64,000 nt of DNA from Clostridiales bacterium (GCA_015243575.1 CP042469.1:3438929-3502928), one strand, 5' to 3'. Numbered from the stretch's first letter, positions 51,009-60,013 are shown. Translations and numbers: made by a program. The notes: generated by a model not told the origin, from the letters alone.

Positions 51009-52526
51009 TTAGTCTTTCCCTGTCAGCTCCCGGAAGATATCCTCAACTGTTTCTATCTTCTCTGCTCTATAAGCATTGCTTCCAGAAAAGACAAGTCCGT
51101 GATCGATGTCTCCGTTTGCGGCGTTGATCAGAGCCTGCGTAATGCAGTAAGGAGCTTCCTCCGCTTTGCAGGGAACTAGGCAGCGGTTGCATTTTTCCGG
51201 AGGGATTCTACCAACCTCAACCCGCTCGGTGAAAGGTGTTCGTATGGCTCTTCCGGGCATTCCCACCGGGCTTTTGATGACAACCATATCCTCTTCCTTT
51301 GCATTCAGATAAGCCTGCTTGAAATTCGGATGGACATCACATTCCTCTGTCGTTACAAAACGAGTTCCCATCTGCACACCGTCCGCTCCATATGCCAATG
51401 CCTTCTGGAGATCTTCCTTTGTATAAATGCCGCCTGCTACAATGAGGGGGCAATCCTGCAGATCCTCAATTTCCTCTTTGATCTCCATGATGGTCTCATA
51501 GAAATGTTCCTGGGCATCTTCCAGCTGTTCTTCCTTGAATCCCAGGTGGCCTCCAGCCTTGGGCCCCTCAAAGAGGATCGCATCCGGCACCCGATTGTAC
51601 TTTTTGGTCCAGCTCTTTATGATCAGAGCTGCCGCTCTTGCGGAGGATACGATGGGAACAATCTTTACCTTACTGTTCTTTACAAGGCCGGGAAGGGACG
51701 TTGGAAGTCCTGCACCGGAGATGATCATATCCACCCCCGCTTCAACGGAAGCTTTTACAAAGTCGTCATAATTCCTGCTGGCGCACATCAGATTGACAGC
51801 AATGAGCCCTTTGCCGATCACATCCTTAACCGCTTCTTTTGCTTCTCTTATATTTTTTTTCAGGGCCCTAATGTTGGCTTCCTTAGGATTTGTATAAAAA
51901 TCCGGTTCTCTAAATCCAATCTGTGCTGCTGAAATCACGCCTACGCCTCCGCATCGCGCGACAGCCGAAGCCAGCCCGGAAAGAGATACTCCAATACCCA
52001 TTCCACCCTGAAAAACAGGGACGGGTATGGTAACATCACCAAGCGCCAAGGGTTGAAGTTCCCGCGGCCCGTCGCCGCTTACGGACTTCAATCTCTGCCT
52101 CTTGAAGAAGTCATGAATATTATCTAGTGACTGTACCAAAATCGCCTGTTCCTCCTCATTTAATTCTGTGATGACCTGATTGATCATCGCTCTATGAAAC
52201 TCCTCGTGCTCCTGAACGGCTTCAACACCGTCCTCCGTTAATTCAATTTTAACAATCCTTCGATCCTCAGGAACGCGAAAGCGGTTTACATACTTTTTAT
52301 CCACCAGCTTATTAATGGCGGTGGTCAGCGTGCTCACATTGATCTTAAGAGTAGCCGCAACCTGGGTCATCGTTTTCGGCTTCCCTGTGCCGATGGCGGC
52401 AAGGGTATGAACTTCTGTGATGGACAGGTTATGCTTGGAGGAATTCTTGATCGCTTCTTCCTCCATCTTAAGCACGCTATTAAAAAGGTTCACCAATATA
52501 CTGTTTAATTTCTTCGCGATATCCAT
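51009..52526 (-). CDS. MarR (FabT-like) regulator fused to nitronate monooxygenase-like enzyme
   Basis: A 505-residue fusion. Residues 1-145 are a MarR winged helix (LSITEVHTLAAIGTG, TMTQVAATLKINVSTLTTAI, VPEDRRIVKIELTEDG), the class of FabT, which represses fatty-acid genes in many Bacillota. Residues 165-505 are an FMN-dependent nitronate monooxygenase/FabK-type TIM barrel: VPVFQGGMGIGVSLSGLASA, AGGIYTKEDLQKALAYGADG, VQMGTRFVTTEE, plus a Cys cluster CNRCLVPCKAEEAPYC. The ATG at 52526 is chosen because AGGAG lies 8 bases before it and it leaves a 10-bp gap to fabZ. As last gene of the fab operon it probably represses the operon through the site at 58005-58029. The enzyme part may sense or act on a lipid-related ligand. 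Confidence 0.88.
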   Translation of the reverse strand: MDIAKKLNSILVNLFNSVLKMEEEAIKNSSKHNLSITEVHTLAAIGTGKPKTMTQVAATLKINVSTLTTAINKLVDKKYVNRFRVPEDRRIVKIELTEDGVEAVQEHEEFHRAMINQVITELNEEEQAILVQSLDNIHDFFKRQRLKSVSGDGPRELQPLALGDVTIPVPVFQGGMGIGVSLSGLASAVARCGGVGVISAAQIGFREPDFYTNPKEANIRALKKNIREAKEAVKDVIGKGLIAVNLMCASRNYDDFVKASVEAGVDMIISGAGLPTSLPGLVKNSKVKIVPIVSSARAAALIIKSWTKKYNRVPDAILFEGPKAGGHLGFKEEQLEDAQEHFYETIMEIKEEIEDLQDCPLIVAGGIYTKEDLQKALAYGADGVQMGTRFVTTEECDVHPNFKQAYLNAKEEDMVVIKSPVGMPGRAIRTPFTERVEVGRIPPEKCNRCLVPCKAEEAPYCITQALINAANGDIDHGLVFSGSNAYRAEKIETVEDIFRELTGKD

Positions 52527-52536
52527 GTCGCTTCTC

Positions 52537-52965
52537 CTATGATCCGATGGCAAACATGATCTCGCACTTACATGCGACTTTGTCTCCCAGATACGCCACA
52601 GCCTTTCCGAATCCTGCCTTGCTTCTCATGCGATCCAGCTCCACTTCAAGACGTAGGGTATCACCGGGAAACACCTTCTGGCGAAATTTCGCTTCCTTGA
52701 TCCCGCCGAAATATGCAATCTTGCCGCGATGCTCTTCCATGGAAAGGATTGCAACAGCACCGGCCTGAGCCAGCGCTTCCACAATGAGCACACCGGGCAT
52801 GACCTTTTCCTGAGGAAAGTGACCTTTAAAATAGTATTCTTCCTCTTTTACATATTTTATTGCAACTACCCGCTTTCCGATTTCCATCTCAACGATTTCA
52901 TCGATGAGCAGGAACGGATCTCTATGGGGTATGATTTCCTGTATTTGGTCTCTGTTTAATATCAC
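52537..52965 (-). CDS. fabZ: 3-hydroxyacyl-ACP dehydratase
   Basis: A 142-residue hot-dog fold dehydratase with the catalytic His in IIPHRDPFLLID (near 13-24) and the Glu in GHFPQEKVMPGVLIVEALAQ. It removes water from 3-hydroxyacyl-ACP in each elongation cycle. The GTG start overlaps the fabF stop (GTGA), with AGAGG upstream. Confidence 0.95.
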   Translation of the reverse strand: MILNRDQIQEIIPHRDPFLLIDEIVEMEIGKRVVAIKYVKEEEYYFKGHFPQEKVMPGVLIVEALAQAGAVAILSMEEHRGKIAYFGGIKEAKFRQKVFPGDTLRLEVELDRMRSKAGFGKAVAYLGDKVACKCEIMFAIGS

Positions 52966-54197
52966 TTCTCAAACCTCTTTAATAGCAGAACGCCGTTGTG
53001 CCCGCCGAATCCGAAAGAATTGGACATGGTATAGGTTAGCTCCTGCTTTCTGGCAATATTCGGTACGTAGTCCAGATCAAGCTCCTCATCGGGGAACTGA
53101 TAATTGATGGTGGGAGGAATGATTCCATCCCGCATGGCATTGACACATATGATTGCTTCTACCACCCCGGCTGCACCCAGCATGTGCCCGATCATGCTCT
53201 TTGTTGAGCTGACAGGAACTTTGTAAGCCGCTTCGCCGAATACCTTCTTAATGGCTCTTGTTTCAAAGAGGTCATTATAAGGGGTGCTGGTTCCGTGGGC
53301 ATTGATATAGCTGACTTCAGACGGTTCAATTCCGGCTTCCGCAATGGCCTGTTCCATTGCCTTTGCAGCTCCTGAACCGTCAGGACTGGGCATGGTCACA
53401 TGGTGTGCATCACAGGTAGTGCCGTAGCCTACTACTTCTGCGTAGATTTTTGCCCCTCTGGAAACTGCATGCTCATAATCCTCCAGAATTACGATTCCTG
53501 CACCCTCACCCATTACAAATCCGTCTCTTTCTTTGTCAAAGGGTGTGGAACAGCGATCCGCATCCTCTCTTGTGGACAGCGCTGTCATATTGGCAAATCC
53601 GGAGAAGCAGACCGGTGCAAATGGTGCCTCCGAAGCTCCTGCAATCACTGCGTCGGTGTATCCGTGCTTGATTGAGCGATATGCTTCACCGATGGCCTGA
53701 GTACCGGTAGCGCAAGCTGTTACGATTCCGATACAGCTACCTGTTGCGTTACATTCAATGGCGATATTTCCCGCCAGGATATTTCCGATGACGGAGGTTA
53801 CCAAAAATGGAGATACTCTAGATACAGTACCTTTCTCTGCCGCCTTGAAAACTTCGCTTTCCAGCGTCATAATACCGCCGATGCCTGAACCAACAAGCAC
53901 GCTTAGACGATCCGGGTCAATGTTCTCACCGCTGATCAGTCCGCTGTCTTCCATGGCCTCTTTGGCTGCGGTAACACCGTACTGTGAGTAAAGATCCGTT
54001 CTTCTTGCTTCCTTCTTATCATGAAAAACAAAATCTTTTACCTCTCCGCCATTTTTAGCCTTTTGAACTTCCGGATCAAAATGGGTAATTCTTGCAATTC
54101 CATTTTTTCCGCTGCTGATTCCTTCCCAGAAATCCTTTACATTATTTCCAAGGGGAGTTACAGCTCCCATTCCTGTAATTACTACTCTTCTATTCAT
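52962..54197 (-). CDS. fabF: 3-oxoacyl-ACP synthase II
   Basis: A 411-residue condensing enzyme with the Cys-His-His triad: Cys in VTACATGTQAIGEAYRS near 165, His in INAHGTSTPYND near 305, His in SMIGHMLGAAGVVEA near 340. It elongates acyl-ACP with malonyl-ACP. GGAGG precedes the ATG. Between fabF and fabG there are only 16 bp, so no acpP gene is present here although many related operons carry it at this point. Confidence 0.96.
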   Translation of the reverse strand: MNRRVVITGMGAVTPLGNNVKDFWEGISSGKNGIARITHFDPEVQKAKNGGEVKDFVFHDKKEARRTDLYSQYGVTAAKEAMEDSGLISGENIDPDRLSVLVGSGIGGIMTLESEVFKAAEKGTVSRVSPFLVTSVIGNILAGNIAIECNATGSCIGIVTACATGTQAIGEAYRSIKHGYTDAVIAGASEAPFAPVCFSGFANMTALSTREDADRCSTPFDKERDGFVMGEGAGIVILEDYEHAVSRGAKIYAEVVGYGTTCDAHHVTMPSPDGSGAAKAMEQAIAEAGIEPSEVSYINAHGTSTPYNDLFETRAIKKVFGEAAYKVPVSSTKSMIGHMLGAAGVVEAIICVNAMRDGIIPPTINYQFPDEELDLDYVPNIARKQELTYTMSNSFGFGGHNGVLLLKRFEK

Positions 54198-54213
54198 ACA
54201 TTTCCTCCGTGTA

Positions 54214-54954
54214 TTATATGGACATACCGCCGTCTACGCCAAGAATCTGGCCGGTGATGTATGCCGCCTGATCCGATGCCAGGAACGCAACTGCATTTGC
54301 CACATCGGAAGCAGATCCCACTCTGCCCAGACTAATCGCTCCGGTCATAGCTTTTTTCTGATCTTCTGTCAAAACATGAGTCATATCCGTTTCGATGAAT
54401 CCCGGTGCCACCGCGTTTACTGTAATACCACGCTTACCCAGTTCCTTTGCTGCAGACAGGGTCACTCCGATGATTCCCGCCTTAGATGCGCTGTAATTCA
54501 CCTGTCCCGCATTTCCACGTACCCCTACAATGGAGGAGAGGTTGATGATGCGTCCTCCCTTTTGTTTGATCATTACAGCGGAAGCCGCTTTTAAAAAGTA
54601 AAAGCTTCCGTTCAGGTTCGCACGGATTACTGTGTCGAAATCATCTGCAGACATTCTCATCATCAATTTGTCATTTGTGATTCCAGCATTGTTTACCAGA
54701 ATATCAACTCTGCCGAAGATGCTTTGTGCATATTTTACAGCCTCATCAGCATGAGCCGGATCTGAAACGTCGCCTTTGATCAATTCTACTTTTGTGCCGT
54801 ATTGTCTAAGCTCTTCGGCGGTGTTCTTCGCTGCCTCTTCATTGCTCCGATAGCAGAGCAGCACATTGGCACCCTGCCTGCAGAATTCCTCTGCAACCGC
54901 CTTTCCGATCCCTCTGACTCCTCCGGTTATAATTGCACTTTTTCCTTTCAGCAT
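54214..54954 (-). CDS. fabG: 3-oxoacyl-ACP reductase
   Basis: A 246-residue short-chain dehydrogenase with NADPH loop TGGVRGIGKAVAEE at 10-23, NNAG near 88, and the catalytic Ser, Tyr and Lys (IINLSSIVGV, YSASKAG). It reduces 3-oxoacyl-ACP in fatty-acid elongation. AGGTGG lies before the ATG. Confidence 0.95.
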   Translation of the reverse strand: MLKGKSAIITGGVRGIGKAVAEEFCRQGANVLLCYRSNEEAAKNTAEELRQYGTKVELIKGDVSDPAHADEAVKYAQSIFGRVDILVNNAGITNDKLMMRMSADDFDTVIRANLNGSFYFLKAASAVMIKQKGGRIINLSSIVGVRGNAGQVNYSASKAGIIGVTLSAAKELGKRGITVNAVAPGFIETDMTHVLTEDQKKAMTGAISLGRVGSASDVANAVAFLASDQAAYITGQILGVDGGMSI

Positions 54955-54992
54955 GATTCCACCTCTTTTATTCGCTGTCGCTAACCATCTTT

Positions 54993-55988
54993 TTATTCAG
55001 CCGCGATCATTTCTTTCAGTTTATTGATTGTATCAGACAGAGTCTCATAATCCTCGATGTTCATCGTAGTGGCACCCGGGCAAATTTTCTTTACAAGTCC
55101 ACATAGAGTATTTCCCGGGCCGATTTCGATGAAGGTGTGAATCCCTTCCCCTTCCATGTTCTCTATGGTTTCCTGCCAGTAGACCGGGCTCGTCACCTGC
55201 TTTGCCATAATATCAGCAAGCCATTCGCTTTCGCTGCCTTGACAGCCCTCCATAATATCTCCTCCCGTAACATTGGAGTAGATTTTTGTGGTGGGATGTT
55301 TCAGCTTTGATACGGCCAAAAGTTCTCTCAGTTTCGGCTTTGCGGGCTCCATCATAGGACTATGAAAGGCAGACCCTACACTGAGAGGAACTGCTTTGAT
55401 CTGTCCCATCTCTTTGCTCTTTATTTTGAACCGTTCCAGTGCGTCCTTATCTCCTGCCACAACAGTCTGAACAGGTGAGTTGAAATTAACGCCTTCCAGA
55501 ACACCTTCCTCTCTTGAAGCTTCCACGCAATTCAGGATGCGTGCTCGCTCCCCGAACGCTGCGATCATACCGCCGAGGTTTTCCCCTTCAGCATTTCTCC
55601 CTGCATCGTTCATCCAGGCGCCTCTGTTTTTCACGATTTCAAGACCCGTTTCAAAGTCTGCAATTGATCCGCCTGCCGTAAGAGCTGCATACTCTCCCAG
55701 ACTGAATCCTGCCATGCCCTGCATTTCCAATTGATCGAGGAGTTCTTCCTCCAGGTTGGACAATCCTTCCAAAAAAGCTTCATACGCGGCAATGGACACG
55801 GTATATACGCACGGTTGCGTGATATTTGTCTGTCTTAAAATTTCTTTTGCGCCTTCGAAACACCATTCTTTGATTTCATCTCCGGCAAGATCAAAAACCT
55901 TTTTTGCCTCTTTCGAATTCTCGTAAAGGCTTTTACCCATTCCTGAGTATTGTGCCCCTTGGCCTGCAAATAGTAGCCCTATTTTCAT
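54993..55988 (-). CDS. fabD: Malonyl-CoA:ACP transacylase with altered active-site motif
   Basis: A 331-residue acyltransferase. FAGQGAQYSGMGKSLYE near the start, the catalytic Ser in AGFSLGEYAALTAGG near 96 and His in GSAFHSPMM near 208 identify FabD. The usual GHSLGE motif reads GFSLGE, so the His beside the nucleophile is replaced by Phe, which is uncommon. The ATG at 55988 begins at KIGLLFAGQG and overlaps the fabK end by 56 bases; GGAGG lies 12 bases before it. Confidence 0.9.
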   Translation of the reverse strand: MKIGLLFAGQGAQYSGMGKSLYENSKEAKKVFDLAGDEIKEWCFEGAKEILRQTNITQPCVYTVSIAAYEAFLEGLSNLEEELLDQLEMQGMAGFSLGEYAALTAGGSIADFETGLEIVKNRGAWMNDAGRNAEGENLGGMIAAFGERARILNCVEASREEGVLEGVNFNSPVQTVVAGDKDALERFKIKSKEMGQIKAVPLSVGSAFHSPMMEPAKPKLRELLAVSKLKHPTTKIYSNVTGGDIMEGCQGSESEWLADIMAKQVTSPVYWQETIENMEGEGIHTFIEIGPGNTLCGLVKKICPGATTMNIEDYETLSDTINKLKEMIAAE

Positions 55989-56898
55989 ATACAGCTGCTG
56001 CCTCCTCAAACATTTCTTCGATCATTTCCTTCGCAGTCTGCTCCCTGCCGATAAGCCCGGCGATCTGTCCTGACATGACGGAGCCATTTACCATGTCACC
56101 ATCTTTCACTGCCGCTCTCAGCGCGCCAGCTCCCAGCTTCTCAATTTCCGAAGGGTCTGCGCATCTCTTTTCCAGCGAAAGTATTTCTCTGGCGAGTCTA
56201 TTTTTCAGCACGCGCACCGGATGCCCGGTGCTCTTGCCTGTTGCTACCGTATCGGAATCCTTTGCCTTTAATACCATATCCTTATAGCTCTGAGCCACCG
56301 TACATTCCTTTGCGACCAGGAATCTTGTTCCCAGCTGTACGCCCTTTGCTCCCAGCATAAAGGCTGCGGCGATTCCTCTTCCATCTCCGATTCCTCCTGC
56401 GGCAATGACAGGAATCTTTACTGCATCAACCACCTGAGGAAGCAATGCCATTGTGGTTGCTTCACCGATATGACCTCCGCTCTCCAGTCCTTCTGCAATG
56501 ATTGCATCGGCCCCTACCCGCTCTACACGGATCGCCAGCGCGACGGATGCGACTACTGGAATTACCTTGATCCCGTGCTCTTTTAGCTTCGGAATATATT
56601 TGCCCGGGTTTCCTGCTCCAGTGGTGACCACCGGCACGCCCTCCTCACAGATGACATCCATAATAGCATCGGTATGGGGGTTCAGGAGCATAACATTGAC
56701 ACCAAACGGCTTGCCTGTCATTTCCTTTGTTTTGCGGATTTCACTTCTCACATAATCCGCATCCGCATTACCGCAGGCCACAATTCCGAGGCCTCCGGCA
56801 TTGCTCACAGCAGATGCAAGGGGGGCATCCGCTATCCAGGCCATCCCGCCTTGAAGAATGGGATACTCTATTCCAAGCATTTCACATATATTTACCAT
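55933..56898 (-). CDS. fabK: Enoyl-ACP reductase II (FMN-dependent)
   Basis: A 321-residue TIM-barrel flavoprotein. YPILQGGMAWIADAPLASAV at 12-31, then GIKVIPVVASVALAIRVER, VIAAGGIGDGRGIAAAFMLG and VQLGTRFL match FabK. It performs the last reduction of elongation and replaces FabI. It is distantly related to the enzyme half of the regulator fusion at the end of the same operon. AGGAG precedes the ATG. Confidence 0.92.
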   Translation of the reverse strand: MVNICEMLGIEYPILQGGMAWIADAPLASAVSNAGGLGIVACGNADADYVRSEIRKTKEMTGKPFGVNVMLLNPHTDAIMDVICEEGVPVVTTGAGNPGKYIPKLKEHGIKVIPVVASVALAIRVERVGADAIIAEGLESGGHIGEATTMALLPQVVDAVKIPVIAAGGIGDGRGIAAAFMLGAKGVQLGTRFLVAKECTVAQSYKDMVLKAKDSDTVATGKSTGHPVRVLKNRLAREILSLEKRCADPSEIEKLGAGALRAAVKDGDMVNGSVMSGQIAGLIGREQTAKEMIEEMFEEAAAVYENRATICRPRGTILRNG

Positions 56899-56984
56899 TT
56901 CTTACTTACTCCTTTATCTGATTGCCTGTTCTCGTTTATCGACTCGATTAGTCTTTTTCATCTTGATTATTGCACTATTTACAG

Positions 56985-57950
56985 CTAAACCGCTTCAAAC
57001 AGCACTGCTCCAGCCGTAAGTCCCCCACCGAAACCTACCAGCATAATCTTGTCTCCCGGCTCTACCTTGCCGCTTTTCATCAAATCAGTCAAAGCCATGG
57101 GAATGCTCGCTGCCGATACATTGCCCGTCGTCTGAATATTAACTTGAAACTTTTCCAGGGGCTGCTTCATTCGCTGTGCAGCCGACAGTATGATTCTCAT
57201 GTTCGCCTGATGGGGAACGTAATATTTCACATCGTCTGCTTTGATTCCTGATTTCTGAAGAACCGCATCCATCACTTCACCGATTGCGCCCACAGCAAAG
57301 CGGAACACTTGTGTTCCGTTCATCTTTAAAAACATATCGTTATTCTCATCCTCTGCAAATGGGATATTCCTATAATCCATCCCGCAGGTCAGGGAATCTG
57401 TTACATCATCATAATTTTTAACAAAACTACTGATGATTCCTGTTTTTTCTTCGGAAAGCTCTAAAACCGCACAGCCAGCACCATCGCCGAACAAAATGCA
57501 GGTTCCTCTATCCTCCCAGTTGGTAATTCTGCTCAGCCTCTCTACACCGATGACCATTGCACGCTTAATTCCATGGGTTTTCATCAGCGCTTCAACGTTC
57601 CAAAGTCCGTAGATGAATCCGCTGCAAGCCGCATTGATATCATATGCGATGGCATTCTCAAGACCCAATGTTTTTTTCACAAGTGCTCCCATTGAGGGAA
57701 CGAGCATATCCGGTGTAACGGTGGCAACGACCAGCAAGCCGATTGAGGCTTTGTCAATATCGCCCAGCGCCTCTTCTGCGGCAGCTACCGATAGATCCAA
57801 TCCGCTTTCTTTTGTTGCAACGTATCTTGCTTCAATCCCTGTCCTGTCTATAATCCACTGATTGTCTGTTTCTACCAGCTCAGCCAGCTTGTTGTTATCC
57901 ACTTTCAATTCCGGCAACGCCTTGCCGGTTCCTATGATTGTGACTCCCAA
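56985..57950 (-). CDS. fabH: 3-oxoacyl-ACP synthase III
   Basis: A 321-residue initiating condensing enzyme with the triad Cys in INAACSGFIYGL near 111, His in YVPHQANMRI near 245 and Asn in TGNVSAASIPMAL near 276. It joins a starter acyl-CoA to malonyl-ACP. The TTG start lies 6 bases after AGGAGG. It is the first gene of the operon, behind a consensus promoter overlapped on its downstream side by a FabT-like operator. Confidence 0.95.
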   Translation of the reverse strand: MGVTIIGTGKALPELKVDNNKLAELVETDNQWIIDRTGIEARYVATKESGLDLSVAAAEEALGDIDKASIGLLVVATVTPDMLVPSMGALVKKTLGLENAIAYDINAACSGFIYGLWNVEALMKTHGIKRAMVIGVERLSRITNWEDRGTCILFGDGAGCAVLELSEEKTGIISSFVKNYDDVTDSLTCGMDYRNIPFAEDENNDMFLKMNGTQVFRFAVGAIGEVMDAVLQKSGIKADDVKYYVPHQANMRIILSAAQRMKQPLEKFQVNIQTTGNVSAASIPMALTDLMKSGKVEPGDKIMLVGFGGGLTAGAVLFEAV

Positions 57951-58004
57951 TGTTTACCTCCTTTTTCTGATCTTTTCTTTCTTTATTCATATTCATAAAT
58001 TTAT

Positions 58005-58029
58005 TTTGATAGTCAAACTATTTGATAGT
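58005..58029 (-). promoter_or_regulatory. FabT-like operator of the fab operon
   Basis: TTTGATAGTCAAA (58005-58017) is a palindrome matching the FabT consensus of TTTGA and TCAAA arms around a 3-bp centre. It is joined to an overlapping palindrome ACTATTTGATAGT (58017-58029). Both lie directly after the -10 box, over the start of transcription, as expected for a repressor site. Confidence 0.78.
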
Positions 58030-58058
58030 ATTATAATTTTTTATGGTAATTGTGTCAA
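58030..58058 (-). promoter_or_regulatory. Consensus sigma-A promoter of the fab operon
   Basis: Minus strand TTGACA, 17 bp, TATAAT, a perfect match to consensus. Such a strong promoter fits control by repression. Confidence 0.9.
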
Positions 58059-58061
58059 GTT

Positions 58062-58162
58062 TTTTCCAGCACACGATAAGGCAGCGTCTGCCAACGCGCC
58101 ACAATGCAATGTCTTTCCAGCGTGCTATCATGCAGTTTCTTCCAACGCATCGTTTCGTTGCT
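58062..58162. repeat. Four degenerate 25-bp tandem repeats
   Basis: Units starting near 58062, 58087, 58112 and 58138 share a pattern like TCTTCCARCGC then ATGCARTG, with 60-75 percent identity by eye. They lie just upstream of the fab promoter, between it and the divergent decarboxylase gene. Confidence 0.7.
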
Positions 58163-58249
58163 TCCACCAAAAACCCCGTAGGTAAGTCGCTGAATCTGTG
58201 GTATGATAAATTCAAATAATTTACCGGCACATCCGGGAAAGGAGAAACA

Positions 58250-59743
58250 ATGTCTGCAAATACCTCTATTCATGATTTTTTGGCTCAGCACAGCAAAAAG
58301 GAAGCCGTTTCTTTCCATATGCCGGGCCATAAGGGTTCTCTCCTATATAAAAGATTTGGGTTTGACGATTTTCTCGGCAATATCATGAACTATGACATCA
58401 CTGAAATTCCGGGCGCAGATAATCTCTTTCAAACAGAAGGGGCAATCAAAAGCGTGCAAGATCGCTATGCTGCGCTTTATGGCTGCAAAAAATCTTATCT
58501 GTTGGTCAATGGTTCCAGCGGAGGTAACATCGCTGCCATCCTCGCATCAGTCGGACAGGGAAAGCAGCTGATCATGGCCCGGAACTGCCATAAATCCGTA
58601 TTTAACGCTCTGACGCTTGGCGGTATCAAGCCTGTTTATGTTTATCCTGAAACAATTGGAGAATATGGAATTTCCGGAGCCATCGAGCCTGCAGCTGTAG
58701 AAAAACTGATTGCGGAAAATCCTGATGCAGAGGCCGTCTTTATCACCAGTCCTAATTATTATGGCATTTGCAGCGATATAAAATCCATTGCTCAGATCGC
58801 GCACCACAGTGGAAAGATTCTCATTGTCGACGAAGCCCATGGCGCACATCTGCAATTTTCCAAAGCACTTCCCGCCTCCGCACTGGAGTCAGGTGCGGAC
58901 CTTGTCATTAACAGCACCCATAAAACGCTGGCGTCCCTGACACAAAGTGCAGTCTTGCATTGCAATTCTGAGATTGTGGATCATTATCTTCTTGAAGATA
59001 AGCTTCAATGTGTCCAGAGCACAAGTCCGTCCTATATTCTAATGGCGTCCTTGGATATCAACGCAAAAATTCTCGAGAGACATAGAAATGTACTCATGGA
59101 AGAATGGGTCCATAACCTTGATCTATTCTATCGTAGGATTTCAAAAATCCCCGGGTTGAAGACAATGGGCCAGATGGAAGGATTGGATTGGACGAAAATT
59201 AATTTTAGTCTGGGAGCGCTTGGAATTTCCGGTGCCCAACTGGATCATATCCTTATGGAAGAGTACAATATCTTCATCGAGCTTTTCACAGGCGACTGGG
59301 TCATGGCAATGTCGGGAATCGGAAACAAGTCCGAGGATTACGACCGTTTGGCATCTGCTTTGGAAGCAATTGCTGGTAAAGACCACTTGTATGAAAGTAA
59401 TTCGTCGCCCAACGACAGTCATGCATCTTCCATTGACTATGATAGTGCGAATGAACGCAATGACAAGAAAAAAGGTTCCGGCGTACGGCTGACCCCTCCA
59501 AAGCAGGCACTGATGTTTGATATTCCTACCCAGAAAAAGAGAGTAAAGCTGGCTGACAGCGAAGGAATGATCTGCGCGAGCTCTATCATTCCCTATCCGC
59601 CTGGAATTCCTCTGATCTGCCCCGGCGAACGCATAGAAGCTGAAGCCATCGCATATATCCAGACAATGAGGGAGCTTGGCGAAAAGGTTATCGGCGTGAA
59701 CGAGCTGGGAGAAGTCATCGTCGGAAGCAATCCCACTGAGTAA
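58250..59743 (+). CDS. Orn/Lys/Arg decarboxylase family protein
   Basis: A 497-residue PLP enzyme of the fold I amino acid decarboxylases (Bacillus SpeA/YaaO group). N-terminal SFHMPGHKGSLLYKRFG, substrate loop ITEIPGADNLFQTEGAI, the cofactor aspartate in ILIVDEAHGAHLQFS and the Schiff-base Lys in INSTHKTLASLTQSAVLH near residue 224 are all visible. A Ser/Asn-rich segment at about 380-415 joins the C-terminal domain, which has the usual SSIIPYPPGIPLICPGE. It decarboxylates arginine, lysine or ornithine to a polyamine precursor; which one cannot be told. GGAG precedes the ATG. Confidence 0.9.
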   Translation: MSANTSIHDFLAQHSKKEAVSFHMPGHKGSLLYKRFGFDDFLGNIMNYDITEIPGADNLFQTEGAIKSVQDRYAALYGCKKSYLLVNGSSGGNIAAILASVGQGKQLIMARNCHKSVFNALTLGGIKPVYVYPETIGEYGISGAIEPAAVEKLIAENPDAEAVFITSPNYYGICSDIKSIAQIAHHSGKILIVDEAHGAHLQFSKALPASALESGADLVINSTHKTLASLTQSAVLHCNSEIVDHYLLEDKLQCVQSTSPSYILMASLDINAKILERHRNVLMEEWVHNLDLFYRRISKIPGLKTMGQMEGLDWTKINFSLGALGISGAQLDHILMEEYNIFIELFTGDWVMAMSGIGNKSEDYDRLASALEAIAGKDHLYESNSSPNDSHASSIDYDSANERNDKKKGSGVRLTPPKQALMFDIPTQKKRVKLADSEGMICASSIIPYPPGIPLICPGERIEAEAIAYIQTMRELGEKVIGVNELGEVIVGSNPTE

Positions 59744-59778
59744 GTCGCATCTGATTTTTGATCCGTTCTAAATTGGAA

Positions 59779-59812
59779 GCCGTCGACGAAACTCGGCGGC
59801 TCCCTTCCCTTT
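59779..59812 (+). terminator. Probable terminator of the decarboxylase gene
   Basis: GCCGTCGA and TCGGCGGC pair (one G-U) around CGAAAC, followed by a pyrimidine-rich stretch ending in TTTATTT. Confidence 0.65.
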
Positions 59813-59908
59813 ATTTGATTGATCATTGATTTCACCTTCATATTGGCCGAATCATCAAACTATGTTCAATTTGCTCTCAAATTGGTACTATTTTGCTTTT
59901 TTGTCGAT

Positions 59909-59928
59909 TCTGACAGGATCCTGTCAGA
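59909..59928. promoter_or_regulatory. Perfect 20-bp palindrome before the GGDEF-EAL gene
   Basis: TCTGACAGGATCCTGTCAGA is fully self-complementary and ends 17 bp before the -35 box of the next promoter. It looks like an operator for a dimeric regulator; none is encoded next to it. Confidence 0.6.
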
Positions 59929-59945
59929 TTTAGAAGTGTTTTCGA

Positions 59946-59974
59946 TTGTATCTTACCTTGCCTTATTATATAAT
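59946..59974 (+). promoter_or_regulatory. Promoter of the GGDEF-EAL gene
   Basis: TTGTAT, 17 bp, TATAAT, about 40 bp before the start codon. Confidence 0.7.
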
Positions 59975-60013
59975 AGGGAAGTTAAAAACGTTTTAAGGGG
60001 TACGGAGTAACTT

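Noticed and set aside
54198-54213. Missing acpP gene in the fab operon
   Set aside because: Searched for a small acyl carrier protein frame (DSL motif) in all gaps of the operon; none fits, so it must be elsewhere. This is a common variation, not a finding.
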